Assembly: GCA_030681645.1 (NCBI GenBank)
Contig: JAUXRX010000055.1
Location: 62,001-126,000, forward strand
Reading direction: 5' to 3'
Origin: Archangium sp.
GTDB taxonomy: Bacteria > Myxococcota > Myxococcia > Myxococcales > Myxococcaceae
DNA length: 64,000 nucleotides
Below the pieces are notes generated by a model, which was not told the origin of the DNA, did no database searches, and was given only the letters and a program-made list of their open reading frames with translations. Position 1 is the first letter of the stretch. Each line of letters begins with the position of its first letter. Shown piece after piece: positions 7,781-15,996 of this stretch. The position numbers were made by a program, and so were the translations under genes.

Positions 7781-8979
7781 GTGAACGAAGCGAACCGTTC
7801 ACCCCGAGCGAAGTCGAGGGGCCGGCGCGCGCTGGTCCCTCGACTCCGCTCGGGATGAACGGCATGAGCTCGTCGATCGCCGGGCGGCTCGCGCACCTGC
7901 CGCAGGCCCCGAAGCGCCCCGCGCAGCCCCGGGCGCGCCTCGACACGCTGATCGAACCACGCGACACCGAGTTCGGCCGCCTGCACCTGGTCGAGCACCA
8001 CGCGGGGCCGGCGCAGCACGTCGACCCCGCGTCCCTCGCCGCGCTGGCGCTGACGCAAGCCACGCTCGACACCACGCGACCGCTCTACTTCGACACCGAG
8101 ACCACCGGCCTCGCGGGAGGAACGGGCACCCTCGCCTTCCTCCTCGGCACCGCGGAGGTCCGCGACGGCCAGGTGCTGGTCTCGCAGGTGCACCTCCCCG
8201 GGCCGGGGCAGGAGCGCCCGATGCTGCAGTGGCTCGCCTCGCGCATCGAAGCGAGCACGCTGCTGCTGAGCTTCAACGGCCGCAGCTTCGACTGGCCCCT
8301 GCTGCGCAGCCGCTACGTGATGAACCGGCTCCCGCCCCCACCCGAGCGGCCACACGTGGACCTGCTCCACTGCGCGCGGCGGGTGTTTCGCCATCACCTC
8401 GACGAGCTCAAGCTGTCCACGCTCGAGCGGCGCGTGCTCGACGTGCACCGGCGCGGCGACATCGAAGGCGCGCTCATTCCCCCGGCGTGGTTCGACTACC
8501 TGCGCACGGGGCGGGTGGCGGTGCTGGCGCGCGTGCTCTCGCACAACGAGCGCGACGTGCGCAGCATGGTGGACCTGGTGAACCGCCTGGTGGCCGCCTG
8601 GGAAGAGCGTCACCCTGTCTTGCCTGCGACGGCGCTGGGGCTGGCGACGGTCGCCGCGCGGCACGGGGACGACGCGCGGGCGCTGCGCTTCTTGCGCCTC
8701 GCCACGGAAGGCGCGGTCGCAGAGCACGCCTGGTCGCTCGAGGCGGAGCTGAGGCGTCGCCGCGGGGAATATCGCGAGGCGGTCGACGCACTGCTCTGCG
8801 CGGTGGCGCGCTCGAGCAGCCCGGCGCCGTTGCACCTGCGCCTGGCGAAGCTCTACGAGCACCGCCTGCACGACCTCGCGCTGGCCCGGAGTCACGCGGA
8901 GCTCTGCAGCTCAGCGGAAGAACCGCAGAGCCACGCGAGGCGTCACGCTCGTCTTGCCCCCTCCGCGGGCCAGGGGTGA
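7777..8979 (+). CDS. mrfB: MrfB/YprB-like DEDD exonuclease with TPR-like tail
   Basis: A 400-residue protein whose ATG overlaps the helicase stop (ATGA). The RNase H-like exonuclease core shows YFDTETTG (D106, E108), LSFNGRSFDWPLL (D172) and SHNERDV (H256, D260), a DEDD metal site. The C-terminal part (about 275-395) is helical and Ala/Leu/Arg-rich, resembling the TPR region of YprB. It probably trims DNA opened by the partner helicase. Residues ~7-29 (FTPSEVEGPARAGPSTPLGM) are encoded by a family A inverted repeat, so the functional start could also be ATG 7858 or 7864. Residues at the extreme C-terminus overlap a degenerate repeat. Confidence 0.82.
   Translation: MSERSEPFTPSEVEGPARAGPSTPLGMNGMSSSIAGRLAHLPQAPKRPAQPRARLDTLIEPRDTEFGRLHLVEHHAGPAQHVDPASLAALALTQATLDTTRPLYFDTETTGLAGGTGTLAFLLGTAEVRDGQVLVSQVHLPGPGQERPMLQWLASRIEASTLLLSFNGRSFDWPLLRSRYVMNRLPPPPERPHVDLLHCARRVFRHHLDELKLSTLERRVLDVHRRGDIEGALIPPAWFDYLRTGRVAVLARVLSHNERDVRSMVDLVNRLVAAWEERHPVLPATALGLATVAARHGDDARALRFLRLATEGAVAEHAWSLEAELRRRRGEYREAVDALLCAVARSSSPAPLHLRLAKLYEHRLHDLALARSHAELCSSAEEPQSHARRHARLAPSAGQG
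7797..7860. repeat. Family A inverted repeat inside the 5' end of mrfB
   Basis: Two 24-base arms (7797-7820 and 7837-7860) are inverted copies with two mismatches, separated by 16 bases. It is the only complete two-arm family A element in the window. It encodes about 21 residues in frame at the exonuclease N-terminus. Confidence 0.8.
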
Positions 8980-9028
8980 GGGCCGGGTTCCTCGATCTGA
9001 CGGACTCAGCACCTCCAGATTGATGGAG

Positions 9029-9060
9029 CGCGGGGGTGCTCGGCCTTCCAAGCACCCGCG
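9029..9060 (+). terminator. Hairpin downstream of mrfB
   Basis: GGGTGCT (9034-9040) pairs with AGCACCC (9051-9057) around a 10-base loop, and CGC/GCG can extend the stem past a 2-base bulge. It lies 50 bases after the mrfB stop. There is no T-run, so this is a candidate terminator only. Confidence 0.4.
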
Positions 9061-9105
9061 GTCGTTGAGCTCGGGGTAGGCCCGGTCCTTGCGATCGACT
9101 GGGCG

Positions 9106-10047
9106 ATGCATCGGCTCGCCGTCGTCTCGACTTCCAATCAGTGGCCTTCGAGCTGGCGGCTTCCAGCCTTCCGGCTGCAGCACCACCGCTGGCTGCAGGG
9201 GATGGACTTCGAAGGCGGCGTGGACGGCGTGATCCTCGTCGACCCGCAGCCCTGCGAGGTGAGCGCGGTGCTGCTCGGGCTCGAAGAACGGGAGCGCCTG
9301 GGCGGGGGCGCGACGCTCATCGCGGGGCAGGCCAGCTCACCCGGCATCCACGCGCTGCTCGAGCAGCACCCGTTCGACGGCTTCCTCGATCTCTCGTGGC
9401 CCGAGGCGCTCGCCGCGACCACCATTCAAACCGCGCTGCGGCACGTTGAGGCCCGGCACGTGATCGCGCTGCAGCGGGTGGTGATCGAACAGGCACGGGG
9501 GTTGAGCACGTCGCTGTACGAGCTGGCCAACCACGACGGGCTGACCAACCTCTTCAACCACCGCTACTTTGCCGAGCAGATGGAGCGGCGCCACGAGCAC
9601 AGCCAGCGCGCCGGTGAGGCGTACGCGATGGTCTTCGTCGACCTCGACGATCTCCGGCAGCTCAACACCCGCTACGGACACGCCGGTGGCTCGCAGGCCC
9701 TCCACGAGCTGGCGGGCATCATCGCCTCGTCCATCAGGGGCACCGACGTCGCGGTACGCGTGGGCGGCGACGAGTTCGCCATCTTCCTTCCCGGCCGCGA
9801 CCAGGCAGCCGGCACCGCCTTCGCGTCGCGGCTCTGCGCGCGGCTCCGCGGCCACCACTTCGCGGTCGACGACCAGGACGTGTCCATCACCGTGAGCTGC
9901 GGCGTCTCGTCATACCCGGAAGACAGCAGCCGCTACGCGGACCTGCTCAAGCACGCCGACAGCGCCCTCTTCCACGCCAAGGCGCTGGGCAAGAACCGCG
10001 CGGTCGGCTTCGAGTCGTCGCAGGAATCATCATCACTCACGCATTGA
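9106..10047 (+). CDS. Diguanylate cyclase (GGDEF domain)
   Basis: A 313-residue soluble protein. Residues ~140-305 form a GGDEF domain with an intact active site GGDEF (220-224) and a canonical inhibitory RxxD site (RGTD, 211-214) exactly five residues upstream. It should therefore make cyclic di-GMP from two GTP under product inhibition. The first ~120 residues have an alternating hydrophobic pattern (VDGVILVD, ATLIAGQ, FDGFLDLSW) like a degenerate receiver domain without a clear phospho-acceptor Asp. A short helix (110-140) links them. The PilZ protein at 4655-5272 is a nearby potential effector. Confidence 0.88.
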   Translation: MHRLAVVSTSNQWPSSWRLPAFRLQHHRWLQGMDFEGGVDGVILVDPQPCEVSAVLLGLEERERLGGGATLIAGQASSPGIHALLEQHPFDGFLDLSWPEALAATTIQTALRHVEARHVIALQRVVIEQARGLSTSLYELANHDGLTNLFNHRYFAEQMERRHEHSQRAGEAYAMVFVDLDDLRQLNTRYGHAGGSQALHELAGIIASSIRGTDVAVRVGGDEFAIFLPGRDQAAGTAFASRLCARLRGHHFAVDDQDVSITVSCGVSSYPEDSSRYADLLKHADSALFHAKALGKNRAVGFESSQESSSLTH

Positions 10048-10059
10048 CGGAGTCGGGGC

Positions 10060-10449
10060 ATGGGCGCGTTGGCGTCGGTAGTGACGGGTGATTCGTCGAT
10101 CGAGGTGCGCGACAGCTGCGGGCTGCTGCGCCTCGACTGGACGGGGCGCAGCAACGCGCGCCAGCCGGGCCTCGCGCTCGGGCCGTGGTTCGCGGCGCTC
10201 CTGCTGAGGGCGCGTGTGGCGGGGGCGGGCGTCGAGGTCCACTTCGAGCAGCTCGAGTTCTTCAACTCATCAACCATCAGCGCGACGATTCAGTTCATCC
10301 GCGAGGCGCAGGCCCAGGGCGTCCCGCTCGTCTTCGTCTTCGATGGCGAGCTGAAGTGGCAGGCGCTCACCTTCGAGGCGCTGAGGACCTTCGAGCTGCC
10401 TGATGGGCTCTTGCAGATCCGGGCGACGACCCGGCTCCAGTTGAGCTGA
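10060..10449 (+). CDS. STAS-like / slr1659-type regulatory protein
   Basis: A 129-residue soluble protein 12 bases after the cyclase gene, probably in the same transcript. The pattern LRLDWTG, a central VEVHFEQLEFFNSSTISATIQFI and a C-terminal ALRTFELP resembles anti-sigma-factor-antagonist folds. The FNSSTI segment sits where STAS proteins carry the phosphorylated Ser. The fit to the slr1659-type group is tentative. A role in signalling with the adjacent cyclase is inferred from position. Confidence 0.55.
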   Translation: MGALASVVTGDSSIEVRDSCGLLRLDWTGRSNARQPGLALGPWFAALLLRARVAGAGVEVHFEQLEFFNSSTISATIQFIREAQAQGVPLVFVFDGELKWQALTFEALRTFELPDGLLQIRATTRLQLS

Positions 10450-10470
10450 ACGCGGTGCTCTTCATGGGCG

Positions 10471-11697
10471 GTGACAGCCGGGCGGCCCCTGGTCGAGGAT
10501 TGGCGCGTGCGTCGCGCGCTGCCCGCAATCGCCGTGGGCCTGACGCTGCTGGCGGTGTGGCCGCCTTCGCAGAGCGCGTTCCACGAGCCCAAGCGCTGGC
10601 TCTTCTTCGCCGCCGCGACCCTCGGAGCCCTGCTCACGCTTCCGCGCTGGAAGTGGACGGCGCTGCCGCTCGTCGCGCTGACCGCGCTGCAGCCGTGGCA
10701 CGGCGCGGGACCGGGGCTGCAGGCGCTCGCCTTCGCGTGGGCGCTCGCGGCGTGGCCGGCGCTGCAGCCTGACCTGCGGCGCCTCACCCGCATCAGCGGA
10801 ATCGCAGCGGCGGTCGTCGGACTGGTGGTGGTGCTGCAGGCGCTCGGGCTCGACGTGCTCGCGTTCGCCGCCCCCGATGCGGAGACCACGCGGCTGCGCG
10901 CCTACGGCACGCTGGGAAATCCCGACTTCGTGGCGTCGGCGCTGCTGCCGATCGCGGTGCTGCTGATCGGGTCGCGCGAGAAGAAGTGGCTGCTGCTCCT
11001 GCTGCTGATCGTCCCCGCGCTGGTCCTCACCCGCAGCTTCGCCACGCTGCTGAGCGCGCTCGTCGCGGCGGTCCTCGTCTCGGTTCATCGCAGGCGGAGC
11101 CCCTCCGATCCTCCCGAGCGGAGCCCCTCCGTTCCTCCCCCCTCGACTCCGCGCGGGGCGAACGGGGGGCTGCTCGTCATGGGGGTGCTCTGCATGCTGC
11201 TCGCGGTGGGGCTCCTCGGCCGCGACCCGGGGAACACGCTCGCGGGCCGCCGCTACCTCGTCGCCGTGGCGCTGCCTCACGTCGCCGACGCGCCGCTGCT
11301 CGGCCACGGGCTCGGGGCCACCGTGCTCGCCTGGCCCACCTGGGAGCTCTCGTACTGGCAGGCCCGCTGCGACGACGCCGCGTGCGTGAAGGCGCACCCC
11401 GAAGGCCGCTTCGCCGGGCTGCAGGATCACCTGCACGCCGACTGGCTCGAGTGGCTGCTCGAGCGCGGCCTGCCTGGCGCTCTCGCGCTCCTGCTCGCCC
11501 TGGGGGCGCCGCTGCGCGCGAGCTGGCGGGGCGCCGACCCGTTCCTGTTCGCCGCGCTCGGCGCTGCGCTTTCCCGTGGGCTGGTCGACTTCCCGCTGCA
11601 CCGGCCCGCTGACCTCTGTCTGCTCGCGGCCCTCGTCGCCTGCGCACAGGTCAGCCAGACTCAGCCGCCGGCGTCTTCCCGGTCGGTGAAACCATGA
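10471..11697 (+). CDS. O-antigen ligase-like polytopic membrane protein
   Basis: A 408-residue protein with about ten hydrophobic segments. LGNPDFVAS near residue 150 and a periplasmic segment containing HLHADWLEWLLERGLPG resemble Wzy_C/O-antigen ligase family proteins, which transfer or polymerise polysaccharide across the inner membrane. The start is uncertain: GTG 10471 or GTG 10507. A cytoplasmic-loop stretch near residues 210-230 (RSPSDPPERS, PPPSTPRGANGG) is encoded by family A repeat sequence and looks inserted. No polysaccharide cluster surrounds it. The following acetyltransferase overlaps by ATGA. Confidence 0.6.
   Translation: MTAGRPLVEDWRVRRALPAIAVGLTLLAVWPPSQSAFHEPKRWLFFAAATLGALLTLPRWKWTALPLVALTALQPWHGAGPGLQALAFAWALAAWPALQPDLRRLTRISGIAAAVVGLVVVLQALGLDVLAFAAPDAETTRLRAYGTLGNPDFVASALLPIAVLLIGSREKKWLLLLLLIVPALVLTRSFATLLSALVAAVLVSVHRRRSPSDPPERSPSVPPPSTPRGANGGLLVMGVLCMLLAVGLLGRDPGNTLAGRRYLVAVALPHVADAPLLGHGLGATVLAWPTWELSYWQARCDDAACVKAHPEGRFAGLQDHLHADWLEWLLERGLPGALALLLALGAPLRASWRGADPFLFAALGAALSRGLVDFPLHRPADLCLLAALVACAQVSQTQPPASSRSVKP
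11092..11163. repeat. Family A repeat inside the O-antigen-ligase-like gene
   Basis: The arm at 11140-11163 (CCCTCGACTCC then GCGCGGGGCGAAC) is a diverged copy of the inverted family A arm. It is preceded by a short direct repeat of GGAGCCCCTCCG at about 11097 and 11120. The insertion keeps the reading frame. Confidence 0.6.
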
Positions 11698-12212
11698 ACC
11701 TCGACCTCGGCACCTTCTCGCTGCGCACCCCGCGCCCCACCGACGCGGCCTCGCTCGCGCGCCACGCGAACAACCGCAACGTCTCGAGGAACCTGCGCGA
11801 CGCCTTCCCGTTTCCGTACCGCGTCGAAGACGCGCACCTGTTCATCGCGAAGTTCACCTCGCCCGAACACAAGGGCCTGGTCCTCTGCATCGACGTCGGG
11901 GGCGAGGCCGTCGGCGCCGTCGGAGCGCACCCGCTCGACGACGTGTACCGGCGCAGCGCGGAGATCGGCTACTGGCTGGGCGAGCCCTTCTGGGGCCGGG
12001 GCCTCGCCAGCCTCGCGGTGCGCACCTTGAGCGAGCAGGCGTTCCTTCGCCTCCCCGACGTCGTCCGCCTGCAGGCCAGCGTGTTCGGCTGGAACCCGGC
12101 GTCGGCCCGCGTGCTCGAGAAGGCCGGCTACCAGCGCGAAGGCGTGCTGCGTCAAAGCGTGTTCAAGGACGGCGTGCTCGCCGACGCGTTCATGTACGCC
12201 CGTCTGCGCTGA
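11694..12212 (+). CDS. GNAT acetyltransferase (RimJ/RimL type)
   Basis: A 172-residue protein starting at ATG overlapping the upstream stop (ATGA). It has the GNAT pattern: LRTPRPTDAASLARHANN, then a strand ending EIGYWLGEPFWGRGLAS with the acetyl-CoA-binding GxGxA-like loop, then RLQASVFGWNPASARVLEKAGY, typical of the RimJ/RimL branch. These enzymes acetylate N-terminal or side-chain amines of proteins or small molecules. The substrate cannot be told, and coupling to the membrane protein is positional. Confidence 0.85.
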   Translation: MNLDLGTFSLRTPRPTDAASLARHANNRNVSRNLRDAFPFPYRVEDAHLFIAKFTSPEHKGLVLCIDVGGEAVGAVGAHPLDDVYRRSAEIGYWLGEPFWGRGLASLAVRTLSEQAFLRLPDVVRLQASVFGWNPASARVLEKAGYQREGVLRQSVFKDGVLADAFMYARLR

Positions 12213-12288
12213 CGCCAGGCGAAGCTCGATCCGCTACACTCGCCCGCACCGCATCGGGGAGCCCTCGCTCCACCGAAATCGTCGCGAA

Positions 12289-12310
12289 GGAACGTTCGGC
12301 CGACCGTTCC
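12289..12310. promoter_or_regulatory. 22-bp imperfect palindrome upstream of the beta-helix lipoprotein
   Basis: GGAACG (12289-12294) and CGTTCC (12305-12310) flank a central CGGCCG, giving a near-perfect dyad with one mismatched position per arm. It lies 18 bases before the ATG at 12329, next to the ribosome site. It could be an operator or an mRNA hairpin. A TACACT box at about 12234 may be a -10 element. Confidence 0.35.
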
Positions 12311-12328
12311 TCACCTCCTGGAGCACGG

Positions 12329-15300
12329 ATGCGAACCCAGTCGCTTGCGCTTGCCTTCTCCTCCTGCCTGTTCGTTCTCTCGGCAGGTGGGTGTGCCTGT
12401 AACAACGTCGTCCCCTTCGACGATGACGCAGGCACCGGGGGAGGCAGCGAAGGCGGCGGCACCGGGACGACGGGCGGCGGCAGTGGTGGCGGCGCAGTCA
12501 CCGGCGGCGGCGGCGGAGTCACCGGCGGCGGCGGCGGAGTCACCGGCGGCGGCGGCGGAGTCACCGGCGGCGGCGGCGGAGTCACCGGCGGTGGCGGCGG
12601 AGTCACCGGCGGTGGCGGCGGAGTCACCGGCGGTGGCGGCGGTGGCAGCGTCACCGGCGGTGGCGGCGGCGTCACCGGCGGCGGTGGCGGCGCGTGCACC
12701 TCTGACCCCGGCTGCACGGCCGCGGCGATGGCCGCGTGCGACCCGGCGGGCTCGAACATGCTCGGCACGTGCGTCGACGTGGGCGGCGGCTGCCTCAAGG
12801 TCCAATCACTGGCGGCCTGCCCGTCGACGCTGCAGACCTGCGCGTCCGGAACCAACGCCTGCGCATGCCCCGCGGGCGCGTGCACGCCCGGCGCCTCGAG
12901 CACCTCGTGCGCGTCCGCCACCTCGGTGGTGGCGTGCGCCCTCGACGTGCCCAACGGCTGCGGCATCTACCCGGCGACCGGCGCGGTCGCGTGCGCTGCG
13001 CACCAGGCGTGCACGGGCGCAGCGCCCGCCGCGGCCTGCACCTGCGTGGTCGACCCGTTCTGCTCGGCGGGCGCGGGCACCTACTGCAACAGCGGCAACA
13101 CCGGCACCATCGGCTGCGCGGTCGACGGCAACAACTGCACCTTCCAGAACCCCGCGGTGCTCTGCGCGGCCCCGCAGACCTGCAGCGGCGCGGCGCCGGG
13201 CTCGGCCTGCAGTTGCCCCGCAATCGCCGCGGCGCCCGTCACGGGCGGAGGCTGCGCCACCGTCGGCGCGCGCGCGTGTGAGACGGGCAACACGAACATG
13301 ATCCTCACCTGCACCGCGAACGGCGGCTGCAACTCGTGGCAGCAGACGACGAGCTGCGCTGCCTCGAGCCTCGTGTGCGGCACGCGCAGCGGCGCGGCGG
13401 CGTGTGAGTGTGGCCCCAACACGAGCACCACCTTCTACGCCGACGCGGTCAACGGCTCGGCCGCGGCCGCCCTGCCCTTCCCCTCGGGCCTGCAGAGCCC
13501 GGCCCAGTGCCGCTTCCGCACGCTCACCAGCGCGCTCACCCTCGCCAACGCGGCGGTCGTCTCGGGCGGCAGCGCGAACGTCATCGCCACCGGCGCCACC
13601 AGCACCACCACCGTCACCTTCAACGCCGAGAGCTTCCCGCTGGTGCTCCAGCCGAACGTGACCTTGAGCACCACCGACGCCGTGCAGGCCCCGGGCAACT
13701 ACGTGGTGGCCTTCAACGGCGCGGGCGCCGCCGCCTTCACCCTGCACGACGCCTCCACCGTCACCGGCATGCTCGTTCAGCAGGTGAGCGGCGCCGGCAC
13801 GGCCGCCGGCGTGACGGTCGCCTGCCCCAACACGCCGGTCGGCCCGGTGCGCGTGAGCGCGTCGCGCGTCATGGCCCGCCCCGCTGTCGGCGGCACGAGC
13901 CTCGCCAACGGCATCGTCGTCTCCGGCACCTGCTCCGCCATCCTCACCAACGTCGACCTCCGCAACGCGGCGCAGGCGGGCCTGCTGGTCAACTCGGGCC
14001 TCAACACGCCCACCACCTCGGTGGTGGGCGGCACCTACGAGAGCAACCTGGTGGGCGCGCAGCTCAACCGGGGCATCGTCACCATGGCGAACCTGGGCGT
14101 GAGGGCCAGCGGCAACGAGGGCATCCTCGTCTCGCCGGTCGGAGGTGAGGTCCGCTTCACCCAGACCGGCGGCGTCATCGAGAACAACGGGCGCGAAGGG
14201 TTGCGGGTGCAGGCCGGCTCGGGCGCGACCGTGCTGGGCAGCCCGGTGAGCGTCACCGACACCGAGTTCCGCAACAACGGGGCGAGCTCGAGCGGGGTGC
14301 GGCCGGGCATCACCATCCAGGCGCGGCTCTCCACGTTCTCGAACGTGAACGTGCACGACAACGTGGGCGGCGGCATCACCGTGGCGTCGGCGGGCCTCGG
14401 CGTGGCCACCTCGGCCCAGGTCTCGGGCACCTCGCGCTTCGACACCAATGGCACCACCACCTTCGCGGGCAGCGGCGCGAACGTCGGCGCCCTGGCGAAC
14501 TTGATCGCCACCCAGGCCACCTTCAACGGCAACCGCGGCGCGGGCGTGCACGTGAGCGCCGGCGGCAGCGCGACGCTGCAGGGCGGCAGCGCCAACACCA
14601 ACGGCGCGGGCAGCCCGGCCGCCAACGGCATCGAGATCGAAGCGGCGGGCTCGGTGGTGCTCGAGCGCGGCGTGGTGGTGCAGAACAACGTGAACAGCGG
14701 CATCCGCACGTTCGGCACGGGCGGCACCGTCACCATCAACGGCACGGCGCTCCTGCCCATCGACGTGTCGCGCAACGGCATCGGGGCCGTCATCGGCAGC
14801 GGCTCGGGGGCGCTGTTCGCGAACACCACCGTCACCGCCACGGGCGTGGCCTTCCACGACAACGGCCGTCACGGCGTGCAGGTGAACAACACCGGCCTCG
14901 GCGCCATCGGCGCGCCCATCAGCATCACCAGCTCGACCTTCACCAACAACGTGCTCGACGGCCTGCGCGTCGAGGTGTCGGAGCGCACGGCGGCGTCCAC
15001 CAACTCGCTCAACGTGTCGAACAGCGTCTTCACCGGCTCGAACCGGGGCATCACCGTGGCCGCGAACGCCGGCAACGTCTGGGCCTCGTTCCAGGGCAAC
15101 ACGGTGACGGGCCACGCCGACACGGGCATCTACGTGACGGGCACGGCGGCCTCGAACCTCTCGTTCACGGGAAACACCATCGTCAACAACCGCGTGGCGC
15201 CGGGCTCGCTGTTCGGCGGCTTCGCGGCAGGCGGCGTGGTGTTCTTCGGCACCAACCCCACGCCGCCGCGGTTCTCGTTCTTCGGCAACGTGATTCACCA

Positions 15301-15610
15301 CAACGCGGCGAACCAGATCCTCGCGGTGACCATCGGCGGCGGGCCCGTGACCTGGGACCTCAACGGGTCGGCGACGGCGGCCTGCGTGAACGCCTCGGCC
15401 AACACCATCGCCTGTTACAACGGCGTGCCGACGCCCTCGAGCTTCGTGGGCATCATCACGGTGGGCGCGACGGTGCTGGCGAACGGGAACTCCTGGCAGA
15501 ACCCCATCGCGCCGGTGAACGGCACGGACTTCGCCAGCGCGGCGGGCGGGGTGTTCCTGCCTTCCCCGCCCATCGCCAACTGCCCGCCCAGCACCATCAC
15601 CTGCCCCTGA
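12329..15610 (+). CDS. Large lipoprotein: Gly-rich linker, Cys-rich region, parallel beta-helix
   Basis: A 1093-residue lipoprotein. A signal peptide with lipobox LSAGGC is followed by a linker of repeated VTGGGGG units (about residues 57-121). Next is a Cys-rich region (~120-370) with many short Cys pairs, then a long right-handed beta-helix (~390-1040) with recurring N/G/V motifs such as GTYESNLVG, FRNNGAS and GNTVTGHADTGIYV. Beta-helices of this type occur in pectate-lyase-like and adhesin proteins. No catalytic residues could be assigned, so a surface structural role is as likely as an enzymatic one. Its start has a clear GGAG. Confidence 0.8.
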   Translation: MRTQSLALAFSSCLFVLSAGGCACNNVVPFDDDAGTGGGSEGGGTGTTGGGSGGGAVTGGGGGVTGGGGGVTGGGGGVTGGGGGVTGGGGGVTGGGGGVTGGGGGGSVTGGGGGVTGGGGGACTSDPGCTAAAMAACDPAGSNMLGTCVDVGGGCLKVQSLAACPSTLQTCASGTNACACPAGACTPGASSTSCASATSVVACALDVPNGCGIYPATGAVACAAHQACTGAAPAAACTCVVDPFCSAGAGTYCNSGNTGTIGCAVDGNNCTFQNPAVLCAAPQTCSGAAPGSACSCPAIAAAPVTGGGCATVGARACETGNTNMILTCTANGGCNSWQQTTSCAASSLVCGTRSGAAACECGPNTSTTFYADAVNGSAAAALPFPSGLQSPAQCRFRTLTSALTLANAAVVSGGSANVIATGATSTTTVTFNAESFPLVLQPNVTLSTTDAVQAPGNYVVAFNGAGAAAFTLHDASTVTGMLVQQVSGAGTAAGVTVACPNTPVGPVRVSASRVMARPAVGGTSLANGIVVSGTCSAILTNVDLRNAAQAGLLVNSGLNTPTTSVVGGTYESNLVGAQLNRGIVTMANLGVRASGNEGILVSPVGGEVRFTQTGGVIENNGREGLRVQAGSGATVLGSPVSVTDTEFRNNGASSSGVRPGITIQARLSTFSNVNVHDNVGGGITVASAGLGVATSAQVSGTSRFDTNGTTTFAGSGANVGALANLIATQATFNGNRGAGVHVSAGGSATLQGGSANTNGAGSPAANGIEIEAAGSVVLERGVVVQNNVNSGIRTFGTGGTVTINGTALLPIDVSRNGIGAVIGSGSGALFANTTVTATGVAFHDNGRHGVQVNNTGLGAIGAPISITSSTFTNNVLDGLRVEVSERTAASTNSLNVSNSVFTGSNRGITVAANAGNVWASFQGNTVTGHADTGIYVTGTAASNLSFTGNTIVNNRVAPGSLFGGFAAGGVVFFGTNPTPPRFSFFGNVIHHNAANQILAVTIGGGPVTWDLNGSATAACVNASANTIACYNGVPTPSSFVGIITVGATVLANGNSWQNPIAPVNGTDFASAAGGVFLPSPPIANCPPSTITCP
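12497..12691 (+). repeat. 21-bp minisatellite encoding VTGGGGG
   Basis: About nine tandem 21-bp units beginning GTCACCGGCGG encode the flexible linker of the lipoprotein. GGC/GGT and GGA/GGC variants divide the array into blocks, and one unit carries an extra GGS insertion, signs of slippage and unit duplication. Confidence 0.85.
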
Positions 15611-15726
15611 CCCCTGAGCTCGCCTGGGTTGATGCCGTTCTGGAGCCGTGGGCGCCAGCGGGCCCGAGTGAAATGGTGCGCGCTGGCGACAGAGCGGAGA
15701 TCAACTCAGGCGAGCGAGAAGGAAGG

Positions 15727-15972
15727 TCAGTCCTTCACCTTGAGCTTGCTGTCGTTGTCCGCGATGAAGCGGCGAATGTCCTCGTTCATGTCGAGGAGCT
15801 TGAGCCACTGCTCCTTGTAGAGGGTCACCGGGAAGCGGCCCATGCCGTAGACCGACACCGCCCCCTTCTCGGACACCTTGAGCGAGATGCCCTTGCTGGT
15901 GCGGGCCTTGAGGGCCTCCATCTCGGCCTTGAGCTTGGCTACTTCTGCCTTGAGTTCTTCTTCTGTGGACAT
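15727..15972 (-). CDS. Small conserved coiled-coil protein
   Basis: An 81-residue protein. ATG 15972 is preferred over the upstream ATG at 16077, which would overlap the divergent gene. Residues 2-25 (EEELKAEVAKLKAEMEALK) form a short coiled coil, followed by a compact domain with VSVYGMGRFPVTLYKEQW and a helical LLDMNEDIRRFIADN end. No family name is recognised. The well-formed hydrophobic core and codon use suggest a real gene. It diverges from the gene at 15997 with only 24 bases between starts, so they share a promoter region. Confidence 0.6.
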   Translation of the reverse strand: MSTEEELKAEVAKLKAEMEALKARTSKGISLKVSEKGAVSVYGMGRFPVTLYKEQWLKLLDMNEDIRRFIADNDSKLKVKD

Positions 15973-15996
15973 GGGCGAGCAGCCTACTCTGCGGCC

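Noticed and set aside
12806-15301. 831-codon open frame on the minus strand inside the beta-helix lipoprotein
   Set aside because: It is antisense to a gene with a clear signal peptide and repeat fold. Its product is Ala/Arg/Gly/His low-complexity with no domain, as expected from GC-rich codon bias.
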